Assembly (NCBI GenBank): GCA_965262305.1
Contig: CBDHEY010000004.1
Location: 620,001-684,000 of the forward strand
DNA length: 64,000 nucleotides
Direction: 5' to 3'
DNA from: CBDHEY01 sp965262305
Lineage (GTDB): Bacteria > Pseudomonadota > Gammaproteobacteria > Pseudomonadales > Cellvibrionaceae
Shown here: positions 56,262-64,000 of the stretch, piece by piece
How positions within the stretch are numbered: position 1 is the first letter of the stretch
How the letters are laid out: each line of letters begins with the position of its first letter
Position numbers and translations under genes: made by a program
The notes under the pieces: model-generated
Told to the model about the DNA's origin: nothing
Databases searched by the model: none
Seen by the model: the letters and a program-made list of their open reading frames with translations, nothing else

Positions 56262-59200
56262 GTGAATAATCGATTTTCGAAATTGATGACCACACTACTT
56301 TTGGCATCGACAGGATTTTCAGCAGTACTGGCACAAACGGTACAAGCGCAAGAATTATTTTTTATCCAGCACAAGCCTACTGGCAGCAAGATGCAGGTGT
56401 GTGATGGCGAATTGGGCAAGCCCGTTACGAGTCGTCCCAGCGCCAACTTAGGTGCTTGTGTGCAGTGGGAAAGAGTACAGAATGGCAACTTTTTCCACCT
56501 ACGTAGTGTTCACGCAGATAAGTACATCAAGCCAGATACTAACGAAAACGGATCTCCGATTTCGATTCAGCCAAATACCTGGAAAGGTAATTGGACTCAA
56601 TGGTCCTATGAAGATCGTGGTGATGGTTTTGGCCACATTGTTAACAGAGGGACGGGTAAGCTAATATTCCTTGAAGCTAAAGATCGTGCAAATATCCAAC
56701 AGCAGCCTGCTGCATGGCGCGGTGATTTTACAAGATGGGCGTTTGTACCCGTTAATGCTCCTACTCCAACACCGAGCGGATTGCCTACGCCGGTTTGCAC
56801 AGGTTGTGGTGTCACACCTTCACCTACTCCAACACCAACGTCGACTCCGGCTTGTACACCTTTAAGTGCCGGCGATTTACTTTTCGAGGCGGAAAATGGA
56901 TCTCTATTGGGCTCTGCTTCTCTGTTTGACGATGCAGCAGCATCGAATGGCGCAGGTGTTGCATTTATAAGTACACAAAATGCTGGATTCTCGGTAGGTC
57001 CTTTGGTTGAAAGTACATCTGGCTTTACTTTGGCTTACACATCCGAATTATCTGGGAAAATATCTTATCGCATCAATGGTGCAGATTCTGGTGATATTAA
57101 TTTCTCATCGACCGGCGCTTGGATTGGTGCATTCGGCACATTAACGGTAAGTGCAGATATTGCTGCTGGTTCAACCATCGATATTTTCTTTGATGCTGGC
57201 GACGCTGCTATGAATGTGGATTATGTCGAAGTAAATGCAGGTGATTGCTTAGTTCGTCCAACGCCCACTACCTCACCTACAGCAACTGCGACCCCAACCG
57301 CAACAGCCACACCGACTTCCGTGAATAATACGGTTGACACTTCAACTACAAGTGAGCTTGGCACATTCTTGGTTGCTGGAACTGATCATCCATCTGCGGG
57401 TATGACTTTGTATACCTGGACCAATGATGAAGGTGGACCAGTTAGCCGCTGTACTGGTGGCTGTGCGCAAACTTGGCCTCCTTTTACAATTGAATCAGTT
57501 GATCAGTTGCGTGCGCCATCTTCCGATATTGTTTTAGGAACGCATGTTCGTGCGGATAATTCAATTCAAGTGACGCTTAACAATGAGCCGCTTTATTTCT
57601 ATGCCCAAGATAATGTTCCAGGTGATACAAATGGACATAATGTTGGTGGTACCTGGTATGTTGCGGACCTTCTTGATGGTCCGACGCCAACCCCTACGCC
57701 TATCATTGTTGATACTCCAACCCCTACGCCTTCCCCTACACCTATAGTTGGGGGTGATGGTGAGTTCTGCTTGACAACCGACGGTGCAGGAAACTCAATG
57801 GTGACTCATCCTCAGTTACCTGAACCAGCTGCTGGCGACCAATATTTGTGTTTGAACAATAACTGTCAGAGAGCTTCATTGACAAATGGTTCTTGGAGAT
57901 CAACGGGCTTTGGTAATGTGCCAAATCCTGTAGTTGGTGCTACTTATGAAATCAAGGCTCAGTTAACAGGCTGTAACAACGTGACAGCAACCATTCAATA
58001 CTCTTCGGGTGGTTCATGTGTCATTAGTGAGTGTTTACCGCCTGATATCACAGCGCCCTCTGTTCCGAGTGGTTTAGTTGGTACTCCTAAAAATGGACGC
58101 GCCATAGATCTTACATGGACGGCTTCTACAGACGACCGCGGTGTGGCTAAGTATGACGTTTTTGTTAATGGTGTGCTTACCGGTTCTTCATCAACGACTA
58201 GCTTTGGAATTTCTGGTTTAACGGAGAATACCGTTTACTCTCTCTCTGTTCTTGCGTGTGATGCAGCGAATAACTGTTCTGCAGAATCTCCAGAAATATC
58301 TGTTGATTCTGGTCCTTATGAAGAAGATCGAGATCCGCCTACTGTACCTACAGGGCTTTCTGGCGAAGGGCAAAGCTTAACCACAATTTCATTGAACTGG
58401 AATGCCTCTACCGACGAGTTGGGTGTTGTAGAGTCTTATCGAGTTTATCGAGATGGTTCACTTGTTGGAAATGTCGGTTCGACTTCGTTTAACGACTCTG
58501 GTTTAGAGACCGCTACAAGTTATAGTTACCAGGTAGATGCTTGTGATGACTCAGACAATTGTTCTGCAAGATCTGCGTCGATTAGTGTAGAAACTGAAAA
58601 ACCAGATTTTGATAATCTTGATTGGACAAGTAACTCATTTGTAACCGGTAAGGGTGTTGGCCCCGGCCCTAGACCAGATCCAATTGCTGCACTGCGCACG
58701 CCAATTAAAGGTATCGCGCCGAGAGAGATGGGTTTTGCATTTGATATTGACGGCAGTACGGTAAGATGGCGTTTTGGTGGTAGTACGCCAAATGCTGGCG
58801 GTGTTGAATTCAGTTGTTCTGTTGACAACAACATGACCTTTGAAACTGTTTCGGTAAATGGATCTGCCACTATTCCTTCTGCTTGTGTTAGCGCTGGAAC
58901 CTATACGTATTTCTTCCGGTATCTGCATCCTCACTCGCTGAATAACGACCCTGCACATCAGTGGATCTACACAGGTTTATTCACTACGGCAGGCGGCGAA
59001 TTTAACCCTTATGCGCCCGGCGCTTATTCATTCACAGACGGCACTGCTAACTGGGCACGAATTCGTCATCCGGTTACTACAGACGGCATTACCGCAGCTG
59101 TGTTGGATCGCCCGAACGCTGGTGAATTGCTCCGTAATCTTGATCGTTATTTGATGTGGGTTGACGATAGCAGTGGTTTCGTTGATTTCAATATGGATGT

Positions 59201-60434
59201 ATCTTTCATGAGTAAAGATGATCCGCGTGTACCGCAAGATGTGGTACCGGGTTTCCGCAGAAATGAAGCTTTACGCAGTGCCGCAGGTGGACCAAATGGT
59301 CAGCAATTCTTTATGGTTAACACGGCATCGCGTTTTGGAGATGACTACCGAACTGCACCTCAATCCGAGCTTGAAGGCTTTGAAGATACTTTCAGTTATG
59401 GTCAGGTTATTAGCTTTGAATTTTCTGTAGAAGCTGCAGGCCAATCACCAGCGCAAACCTATAATGATTTCTCGCACTATGTAGTTGGTTGTGGTTTTTG
59501 TGGTAAGTACGGTGACCCACGACTGAATTCAGCGGGTAAAGCGGGTACTTCGCAAGTATTCTCTGATGCTGGTCAATATATCGAGTTGGAGCGAAACGCG
59601 ATCTTTACTCAGCCTATGACTACGGTTCACAGTGAAAAAGATATTGATGACTTTATTGTTGGTCATCACTTGTTCCATGGTATAGATCCTCGACAAGCTA
59701 ACAATATTAACTCGCCAACGCGTAATATGTTTGATAACCCTGAAGTGTATATTGGTGAGTTTGCATGTGGTAGCTGTCACTTCCGAGATGGACGTGGTGA
59801 TCAAGTGTTCGATACACCAGATGGTCCGCGTTTGCCACCACCGGTTTATGGTGTTGCTTTGCTTGAGTGGATAGAAGGTCGTGAAGCAGGATTTGGTTGG
59901 GAAGGTAAGCGCGATACTGTTGAAGAGCAGGTTAGAAGCGCATTAATTAATGATCACAAAGTTAATCCTGATCATTTGCCTCGTGAGGTTTTAGATTTGA
60001 TTACGCACTATGTCAATGTGCTATCGGTTCCTGATAGAAACCCAGGGTCTTACGATCAATCAGGGGTGACTGAAGGTGATAAGTTATTCAATCAGATTGG
60101 TTGTGCGGATTGTCACACACCCGTTCAGAGAACAAGTTCAAATGCGCCTGAGCATATAAGAAACCTAGAGATTCGTCCTTATACAGATATGAAACTATGG
60201 GACGTTGGCACGGGAGGTTCATTCAGAACGCCAGCGCTTTGGGGCTTGGGACAAAACTTGCGCTTGTTTGGTTACAACGGTAAATCTGCGATCTACATGC
60301 ATGATGGTTCAGCATCTAGTGTTCACGAAGCCATTATGCAGCACGGCGGCACAGCAGCGGATTCAAGATCTGAATACCAAAACTTGAGTTCAGGTGACCA
60401 AACAGCAGTGGTGAATTTTGTTAAAACGCTTTAA
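56262..60434 (+). CDS. Secreted lectin/CBM/FN3 - di-heme cytochrome fusion, paralogue 4
   Basis: About 1390 aa. GTG 56262 is chosen because GGAGAAA lies at ideal spacing and the product begins with a proper signal peptide (VNNRFSKLMTTLLLAST, ending VQAQ); the frame stays open 27 bases upstream but covers the ribosome site. Order: ricin-like trefoil, CBM6-like module (about 205-325), Lipoprotein_15-like repeat (about 365-470, CTGGCAQTWPP), cysteine module FCLTTDG, two FN3 domains (about 590-780), conserved module, DUF1111-like cytochrome with hemes CGSCH at residue 1169 and CADCH at 1281. CBM6 and Lipoprotein_15 modules are swapped relative to paralogue 2. Confidence 0.88.
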   Translation: MNNRFSKLMTTLLLASTGFSAVLAQTVQAQELFFIQHKPTGSKMQVCDGELGKPVTSRPSANLGACVQWERVQNGNFFHLRSVHADKYIKPDTNENGSPISIQPNTWKGNWTQWSYEDRGDGFGHIVNRGTGKLIFLEAKDRANIQQQPAAWRGDFTRWAFVPVNAPTPTPSGLPTPVCTGCGVTPSPTPTPTSTPACTPLSAGDLLFEAENGSLLGSASLFDDAAASNGAGVAFISTQNAGFSVGPLVESTSGFTLAYTSELSGKISYRINGADSGDINFSSTGAWIGAFGTLTVSADIAAGSTIDIFFDAGDAAMNVDYVEVNAGDCLVRPTPTTSPTATATPTATATPTSVNNTVDTSTTSELGTFLVAGTDHPSAGMTLYTWTNDEGGPVSRCTGGCAQTWPPFTIESVDQLRAPSSDIVLGTHVRADNSIQVTLNNEPLYFYAQDNVPGDTNGHNVGGTWYVADLLDGPTPTPTPIIVDTPTPTPSPTPIVGGDGEFCLTTDGAGNSMVTHPQLPEPAAGDQYLCLNNNCQRASLTNGSWRSTGFGNVPNPVVGATYEIKAQLTGCNNVTATIQYSSGGSCVISECLPPDITAPSVPSGLVGTPKNGRAIDLTWTASTDDRGVAKYDVFVNGVLTGSSSTTSFGISGLTENTVYSLSVLACDAANNCSAESPEISVDSGPYEEDRDPPTVPTGLSGEGQSLTTISLNWNASTDELGVVESYRVYRDGSLVGNVGSTSFNDSGLETATSYSYQVDACDDSDNCSARSASISVETEKPDFDNLDWTSNSFVTGKGVGPGPRPDPIAALRTPIKGIAPREMGFAFDIDGSTVRWRFGGSTPNAGGVEFSCSVDNNMTFETVSVNGSATIPSACVSAGTYTYFFRYLHPHSLNNDPAHQWIYTGLFTTAGGEFNPYAPGAYSFTDGTANWARIRHPVTTDGITAAVLDRPNAGELLRNLDRYLMWVDDSSGFVDFNMDVSFMSKDDPRVPQDVVPGFRRNEALRSAAGGPNGQQFFMVNTASRFGDDYRTAPQSELEGFEDTFSYGQVISFEFSVEAAGQSPAQTYNDFSHYVVGCGFCGKYGDPRLNSAGKAGTSQVFSDAGQYIELERNAIFTQPMTTVHSEKDIDDFIVGHHLFHGIDPRQANNINSPTRNMFDNPEVYIGEFACGSCHFRDGRGDQVFDTPDGPRLPPPVYGVALLEWIEGREAGFGWEGKRDTVEEQVRSALINDHKVNPDHLPREVLDLITHYVNVLSVPDRNPGSYDQSGVTEGDKLFNQIGCADCHTPVQRTSSNAPEHIRNLEIRPYTDMKLWDVGTGGSFRTPALWGLGQNLRLFGYNGKSAIYMHDGSASSVHEAIMQHGGTAADSRSEYQNLSSGDQTAVVNFVKTL

Positions 60435-60458
60435 TTAGTACTCTTAAATCGATGTTAG

Positions 60459-60485
60459 CGGCGCTCTTTATAGCGCCGTTTTTTT
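60459..60485 (+). terminator. Terminator after cytochrome paralogue 4
   Basis: Stem CGGCGCT (60459-60465), six-base loop, AGCGCCG (60472-60478), then seven T. Confidence 0.92.
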
Positions 60486-61003
60486 ATCTTGGTTTTATCG
60501 TTTTAGCTCGGAAAATGTGATTTCTGATTCCCTTTACTGGTTCGCAAAGGTCTAAATAAGTGAAATTAAAACTCGAACTTGCTGTTTTTTTGATAGTTAT
60601 CACATCCCTTAAAAAATCTGATTAATTTATTGATCTACTTACATAACTCAATGTATTTATTCGGTTTTTTAAGCAGAATAAGGTTTTGTTGGTGGGTTTT
60701 ACTCCAGAAACTAGTAGTAGCTGGTTCGTAAATATCGCAAATTAGTTCGATAAATGAATTAAAACTAACTGGTTATTCGAACTGTGTATAAGGTTTGCTT
60801 GAGAGTCTTGAACCCCTTCTAGCCATATGGCTTCATATGCATCCTAACAAATACTCGAAAAACTGCCGGTTATATGTCATCACGTACCCGGTTTAAGCTG
60901 TTTTATATATTGGAATTTGTTTGGTCTTACTTAGCTCAAGCCATACAAAAATATATGTAAAACCCGCTTAATTTTATAACTCACAAGACCGATGGAGAGA
61001 AGT
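60486..61003. promoter_or_regulatory. Upstream region of paralogue 5 with GTTCG/CGAAC cluster
   Basis: 518 bases without a gene. Elements: GTTCG at 60540-60544, CGAAC at 60574-60578, GTTCG at 60724-60728, GTTCGA at 60745-60750 and TTCGAAC at 60776-60782. ATGGAGAGA just before 61004 is the ribosome site. Confidence 0.5.
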
Positions 61004-64000
61004 ATGTTTATTAAGCAGTTATTTGCTGCAAGATGCATTAGCATAGCTTTAGCGAGTGCAGCATCTTTTGCAGTTCATAATTCGGTTGCACAAGAATTAT
61101 TTTATATTGTTCACAAGCCAACCAAGAGCAAAATGATGGTTTGCGACGGTGAACTTGGTAAGCCCGTTACCAGTCGACCAAACTCTAATCGTGGCCCCTG
61201 TGTGCAATGGGAAAAAGTCCAAAATGGTGACTTTTTCCACCTTCGCAGTGTCCATGCAGATAAATACATCAAGCCAGATACCAATGAAAATGGATCGTTG
61301 ATCTCTATTCAACCAAATACTTGGAAAGGTAATTGGACTCAGTGGTCTTATCAAGATAGAGGCGATGGTACAGGACACATTATTAACCGTGGAACGGGTA
61401 AGTTAATTTTCTTGTCGGCAAAAGACCGTTCAAATATTCTTCTTCAGCCTGCTGCTTGGCAAGGTGATTTTACTCGCTGGTCATTTGTATCAATTGATGG
61501 ATCAACTTCAACGCCAAACCCAACGCCTACGCTGGCGCCAACTTCGGTTCCAACGGCGACGTCGACTCCTACGTCAATACCTACAGCTACACCGACTTTG
61601 ATTCCAAGTTCTACGCCAACTCCGACTCCGACATCTACTCCTACGCCGACTGGTACTCCAGAGCCTACCGATTTTGGTTTCGACGAGGTTGACGGTTCGA
61701 CAGCGACATACTGGCACGTTGCTCTTCCGGGCTGGCCTACTTCCGGTACTTTCTACATGTGTAGAAATGACGAACAAGATTGTTTTGCTGCTTCTCTTGT
61801 AAATGGTCGTTGGGAATACACTTTCAATAACATGTCTTCGGGCAATTACTTAGCTAAATTAAAGGTTCCAGGTATGGGAGCGGATCAATTCCCCACATGG
61901 GATGTAAACTGGGGCGGTGGTTCTTCAGGTCCTGGAGGGCCCGGTGGTCCTGGCGACCCAGGAACCCCTGGTATTGTTGGAGATAAAAACCCAGAAATTG
62001 TTGCTCCTAGTGTTCATACTGAAATTCTTCCCGCCTTAGATTATGGCTATACGCAAGCGAATGGAAATTTCCTAGTTGGCGGTATTGGTGCGGGTTCTGA
62101 TAATTTTGGTTTTACTTTGTATACCTTCCAGCCAGATGTCGCTGGTTCTGGCACTAGTAATTGCGTGAATTGTGCTGCTTGGCCTGCATTAATTGTTGAA
62201 GACGAGGCCGCTATCATTCGTCCTTCACGTCTTATTGGCGAATTAGGAACGATAACTCTTCCAGATGGCAGCCTTCAGGTAACCTATAAAGGTAAGCCTC
62301 TATACTTCCGAGCAGCAGATACCGTGCCCGGTCAGACTGATGGCGCAAATGGTAGTTGGCCAGTAGCAGAAGTAGAGACAACTGCTGTTCCGACAGAGCT
62401 ATACAAAAATGCACTTCGTACACCGAGTAACATGGCGGTAGCCAATAATGGTTTTGCATTCAATATCAACGGTTCGCGAGTTACCTGGCAGTTTGGTAAT
62501 GAGCTTGCTGCAACGGTCAGAGACACCGTTATTATGTTTTGTTCTGCTGACCAACTGAACTTCTCTTCGGTAGATGTTACATCTGGTTCAGCGACTATTC
62601 CATCCGCTTGTGCATCTAGTGATACTTACTGGTATTACTTCCGCTACGAGTTGAATAATGCAGGTGCTGGTGTTTTTGAAATTAATGACAACCATGAATT
62701 CGATCCTTCTTCGGCTTATCGATACACGGCGTTATTTATTAATGATGGTACTACCATTGACTTAAGTTCTCGTGAGACCTTTAAAGATGTTTCTGCCAAT
62801 TGGATGCGATTCCGTCACCCTCGTTCATACGATGGTGTAACCGAAGCCGTTAGGGATGCAACTCATAACTCTTCCCGGCTTGCAGAACTAGCGCGTTACT
62901 CGATAGAAGCGACAGAAAACATTCAACCAAGCGGCAATATCCAGCTCGTTCTCGACTTCGAACTACCCTACTCAAAAGGGCAAGGTGCAGTTGAGAAAGG
63001 CCTTGTTCGCGTGGAAGGCCTGCAAAATGGCGCTGGTGATGCGAAACTTCCAACTTGGCGTTATAGCTTCACGGCCTCCAATGGTGAAACGACCTACAAC
63101 GCGCAAGGTGAATGGAGTTATGGCCAGTCGCTAAGTTTTGAAATGACCGGAGTTGTGGGTCACGTTGGCGCGCAGTCATACAACACCTTTCAATACTATA
63201 CCTTTGGTTTAGGGTTTTATAATCCAATCAGTGATCCACGTCTTTCTCTAGTTGGTAAAGGCGGCACTCACATGGTTTATAACATCAAGAACTATGGTGG
63301 TGAATTTAAAAATGGCCACACAGGTGCGGGAATTTCAGATGTCATCATGGATAAGCATGCCATCTTTACTCAGCATTTGACGACCTTAACGCAACCATCA
63401 GAAGTAGATGACTTCCTTTGGGGTCACCATTTATTCCACGGGGTAAAATTGCTTCGTACAACTGAAGAGCAACCTGATCAAAGCAATCTTGGGTCAAATC
63501 CGGGTGATACTGGAATTGGTGTCGAGATTCCTGAAATTAAAGCAGGTGCGCCGATCGCATGTGGTGACTGTCACTTCCGTGATGGACGAGGATCTCATGT
63601 AATCGATACGGCTAATGGTCCTCGTATCGCACCACCTACATTCGGTGTGGGATTGCTGCAATATATTGACGGTCGTGAAGCTGGCTTTACCTGGAACGGA
63701 AGTGTTCCAACAGTACGTCAGCAAATTAAAAATGCGCTGATAAGCGACCATAAAATTGACCCAGAAAATCCAGCAGATATTACTCCTGAAAACATAGAGT
63801 TAATTAACAAATACACTGAGTTCTTAACTGTGCCAACGCGTTTCCCGGGTACTTTTGATATTCCTGGTGTGGAAGAAGGTGAAGTATTGTTTGATCAGGT
63901 TGGTTGTGTTGATTGTCATACACCAGTGCAACGTACCAGTGATCAAGCGCCACTTAAATTCCGAAACCTTATTATCCGCCCTTACACAGATATGAAAGTT
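61004..64000 (+). CDS. Secreted lectin - di-heme cytochrome fusion, paralogue 5 (3' end outside window)
   Basis: Open from ATG 61004 to the window edge (999 codons, no stop), so it is partial. Signal peptide (1-30, ...HNSVAQ), ricin-like trefoil (31-163), a long Ser/Thr/Pro linker, a WPTSGTFYMC module (about 223-305) shared with paralogue 1, a GPGGPGGPG linker, a weakened Lipoprotein_15-like repeat (about 349-460, TLYTFQPD and WPALIV), then the conserved module and the DUF1111-like cytochrome with hemes CGDCH at residue 853 and CVDCH at 968. No CBM6 or FN3 module is seen. It is the most divergent copy in the middle region. ATG start, unlike the GTG of the other four. Confidence 0.87.
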   Translation, partial: MFIKQLFAARCISIALASAASFAVHNSVAQELFYIVHKPTKSKMMVCDGELGKPVTSRPNSNRGPCVQWEKVQNGDFFHLRSVHADKYIKPDTNENGSLISIQPNTWKGNWTQWSYQDRGDGTGHIINRGTGKLIFLSAKDRSNILLQPAAWQGDFTRWSFVSIDGSTSTPNPTPTLAPTSVPTATSTPTSIPTATPTLIPSSTPTPTPTSTPTPTGTPEPTDFGFDEVDGSTATYWHVALPGWPTSGTFYMCRNDEQDCFAASLVNGRWEYTFNNMSSGNYLAKLKVPGMGADQFPTWDVNWGGGSSGPGGPGGPGDPGTPGIVGDKNPEIVAPSVHTEILPALDYGYTQANGNFLVGGIGAGSDNFGFTLYTFQPDVAGSGTSNCVNCAAWPALIVEDEAAIIRPSRLIGELGTITLPDGSLQVTYKGKPLYFRAADTVPGQTDGANGSWPVAEVETTAVPTELYKNALRTPSNMAVANNGFAFNINGSRVTWQFGNELAATVRDTVIMFCSADQLNFSSVDVTSGSATIPSACASSDTYWYYFRYELNNAGAGVFEINDNHEFDPSSAYRYTALFINDGTTIDLSSRETFKDVSANWMRFRHPRSYDGVTEAVRDATHNSSRLAELARYSIEATENIQPSGNIQLVLDFELPYSKGQGAVEKGLVRVEGLQNGAGDAKLPTWRYSFTASNGETTYNAQGEWSYGQSLSFEMTGVVGHVGAQSYNTFQYYTFGLGFYNPISDPRLSLVGKGGTHMVYNIKNYGGEFKNGHTGAGISDVIMDKHAIFTQHLTTLTQPSEVDDFLWGHHLFHGVKLLRTTEEQPDQSNLGSNPGDTGIGVEIPEIKAGAPIACGDCHFRDGRGSHVIDTANGPRIAPPTFGVGLLQYIDGREAGFTWNGSVPTVRQQIKNALISDHKIDPENPADITPENIELINKYTEFLTVPTRFPGTFDIPGVEEGEVLFDQVGCVDCHTPVQRTSDQAPLKFRNLIIRPYTDMKV

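Overview
The window reads as chromosomal DNA of a free-living, probably marine, polysaccharide-oriented gammaproteobacterium. The support is indirect: AT-rich Gram-negative gene content (TonB-type proteins, outer-membrane barrel, TRAP and Na+/phosphate transporters, NhaA), an H-NOX/HD-GYP nitric oxide module of the kind described in Shewanella, and large secreted proteins with lectin and carbohydrate-binding modules joined by Pro/Thr linkers. I cannot name the genus. I saw no rRNA, tRNA, CRISPR array or insertion sequence.

Layout. 1-3.4 kb: pstS-pstC-pstA phosphate uptake (minus strand, pstA cut by the window edge). 3.8-9.3 kb: TRAP permease pair dctQM, YciA thioesterase, Na+/Pi symporter, small proteins, and a frameshifted outer-membrane barrel. 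9.4-12.1 kb: a minus-strand cluster with two tandem DUF2589-like genes. 12.3-15.9 kb: an NO-signalling island with a HTH-receiver regulator divergent from a degenerate HD-GYP regulator, H-NOX sensor and histidine kinase. 15.9-22.1 kb: NhaA, a cupin, and a complete molybdenum hydroxylase operon (xdhC-mocA-FeS subunit-Mo subunit). 22.4-25.1 kb: BlaI-type repressor with three operator copies, an M56 peptidase fused to a TonB-like C-terminus, and a separate TonB-like protein. 25.3-35.9 kb: lipoproteins, an ECF sigma factor with a membrane vWA protein, a SIR2-TPR protein, a repetitive Cys/Asp/Pro protein and a YfcH epimerase. 36-42.9 kb: a Fur-box-preceded atypical response regulator, a periplasmic-propeller diguanylate cyclase (frameshifted) and a membrane-anchored AraC regulator.

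44 kb to the end: the most striking region. Five consecutive paralogous genes each encode a very large secreted protein (about 1000-1400 aa). Each has a signal peptide, an N-terminal ricin-like beta-trefoil, various combinations of CBM6-like, Lipoprotein_15-like and FN3 modules on Pro/Thr linkers, an unrecognised module of about 300 aa, and a C-terminal di-heme cytochrome domain resembling the DUF1111/COG3488 'thiol oxidoreductase' family (two CxxCH motifs). At least the first four end in near-identical GC-rich terminators and so look individually transcribed. Four of the five have clusters of GTTCG/CGAAC elements upstream. My inference is an array of surface or secreted carbohydrate-anchored redox proteins. 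Neither substrate nor electron partner can be read from the sequence.

Three genes in the window (barrel protein, propeller-GGDEF, first cytochrome) are interrupted by single-base changes in short homopolymers. This could be sequencing error or genuine inactivation/phase variation.
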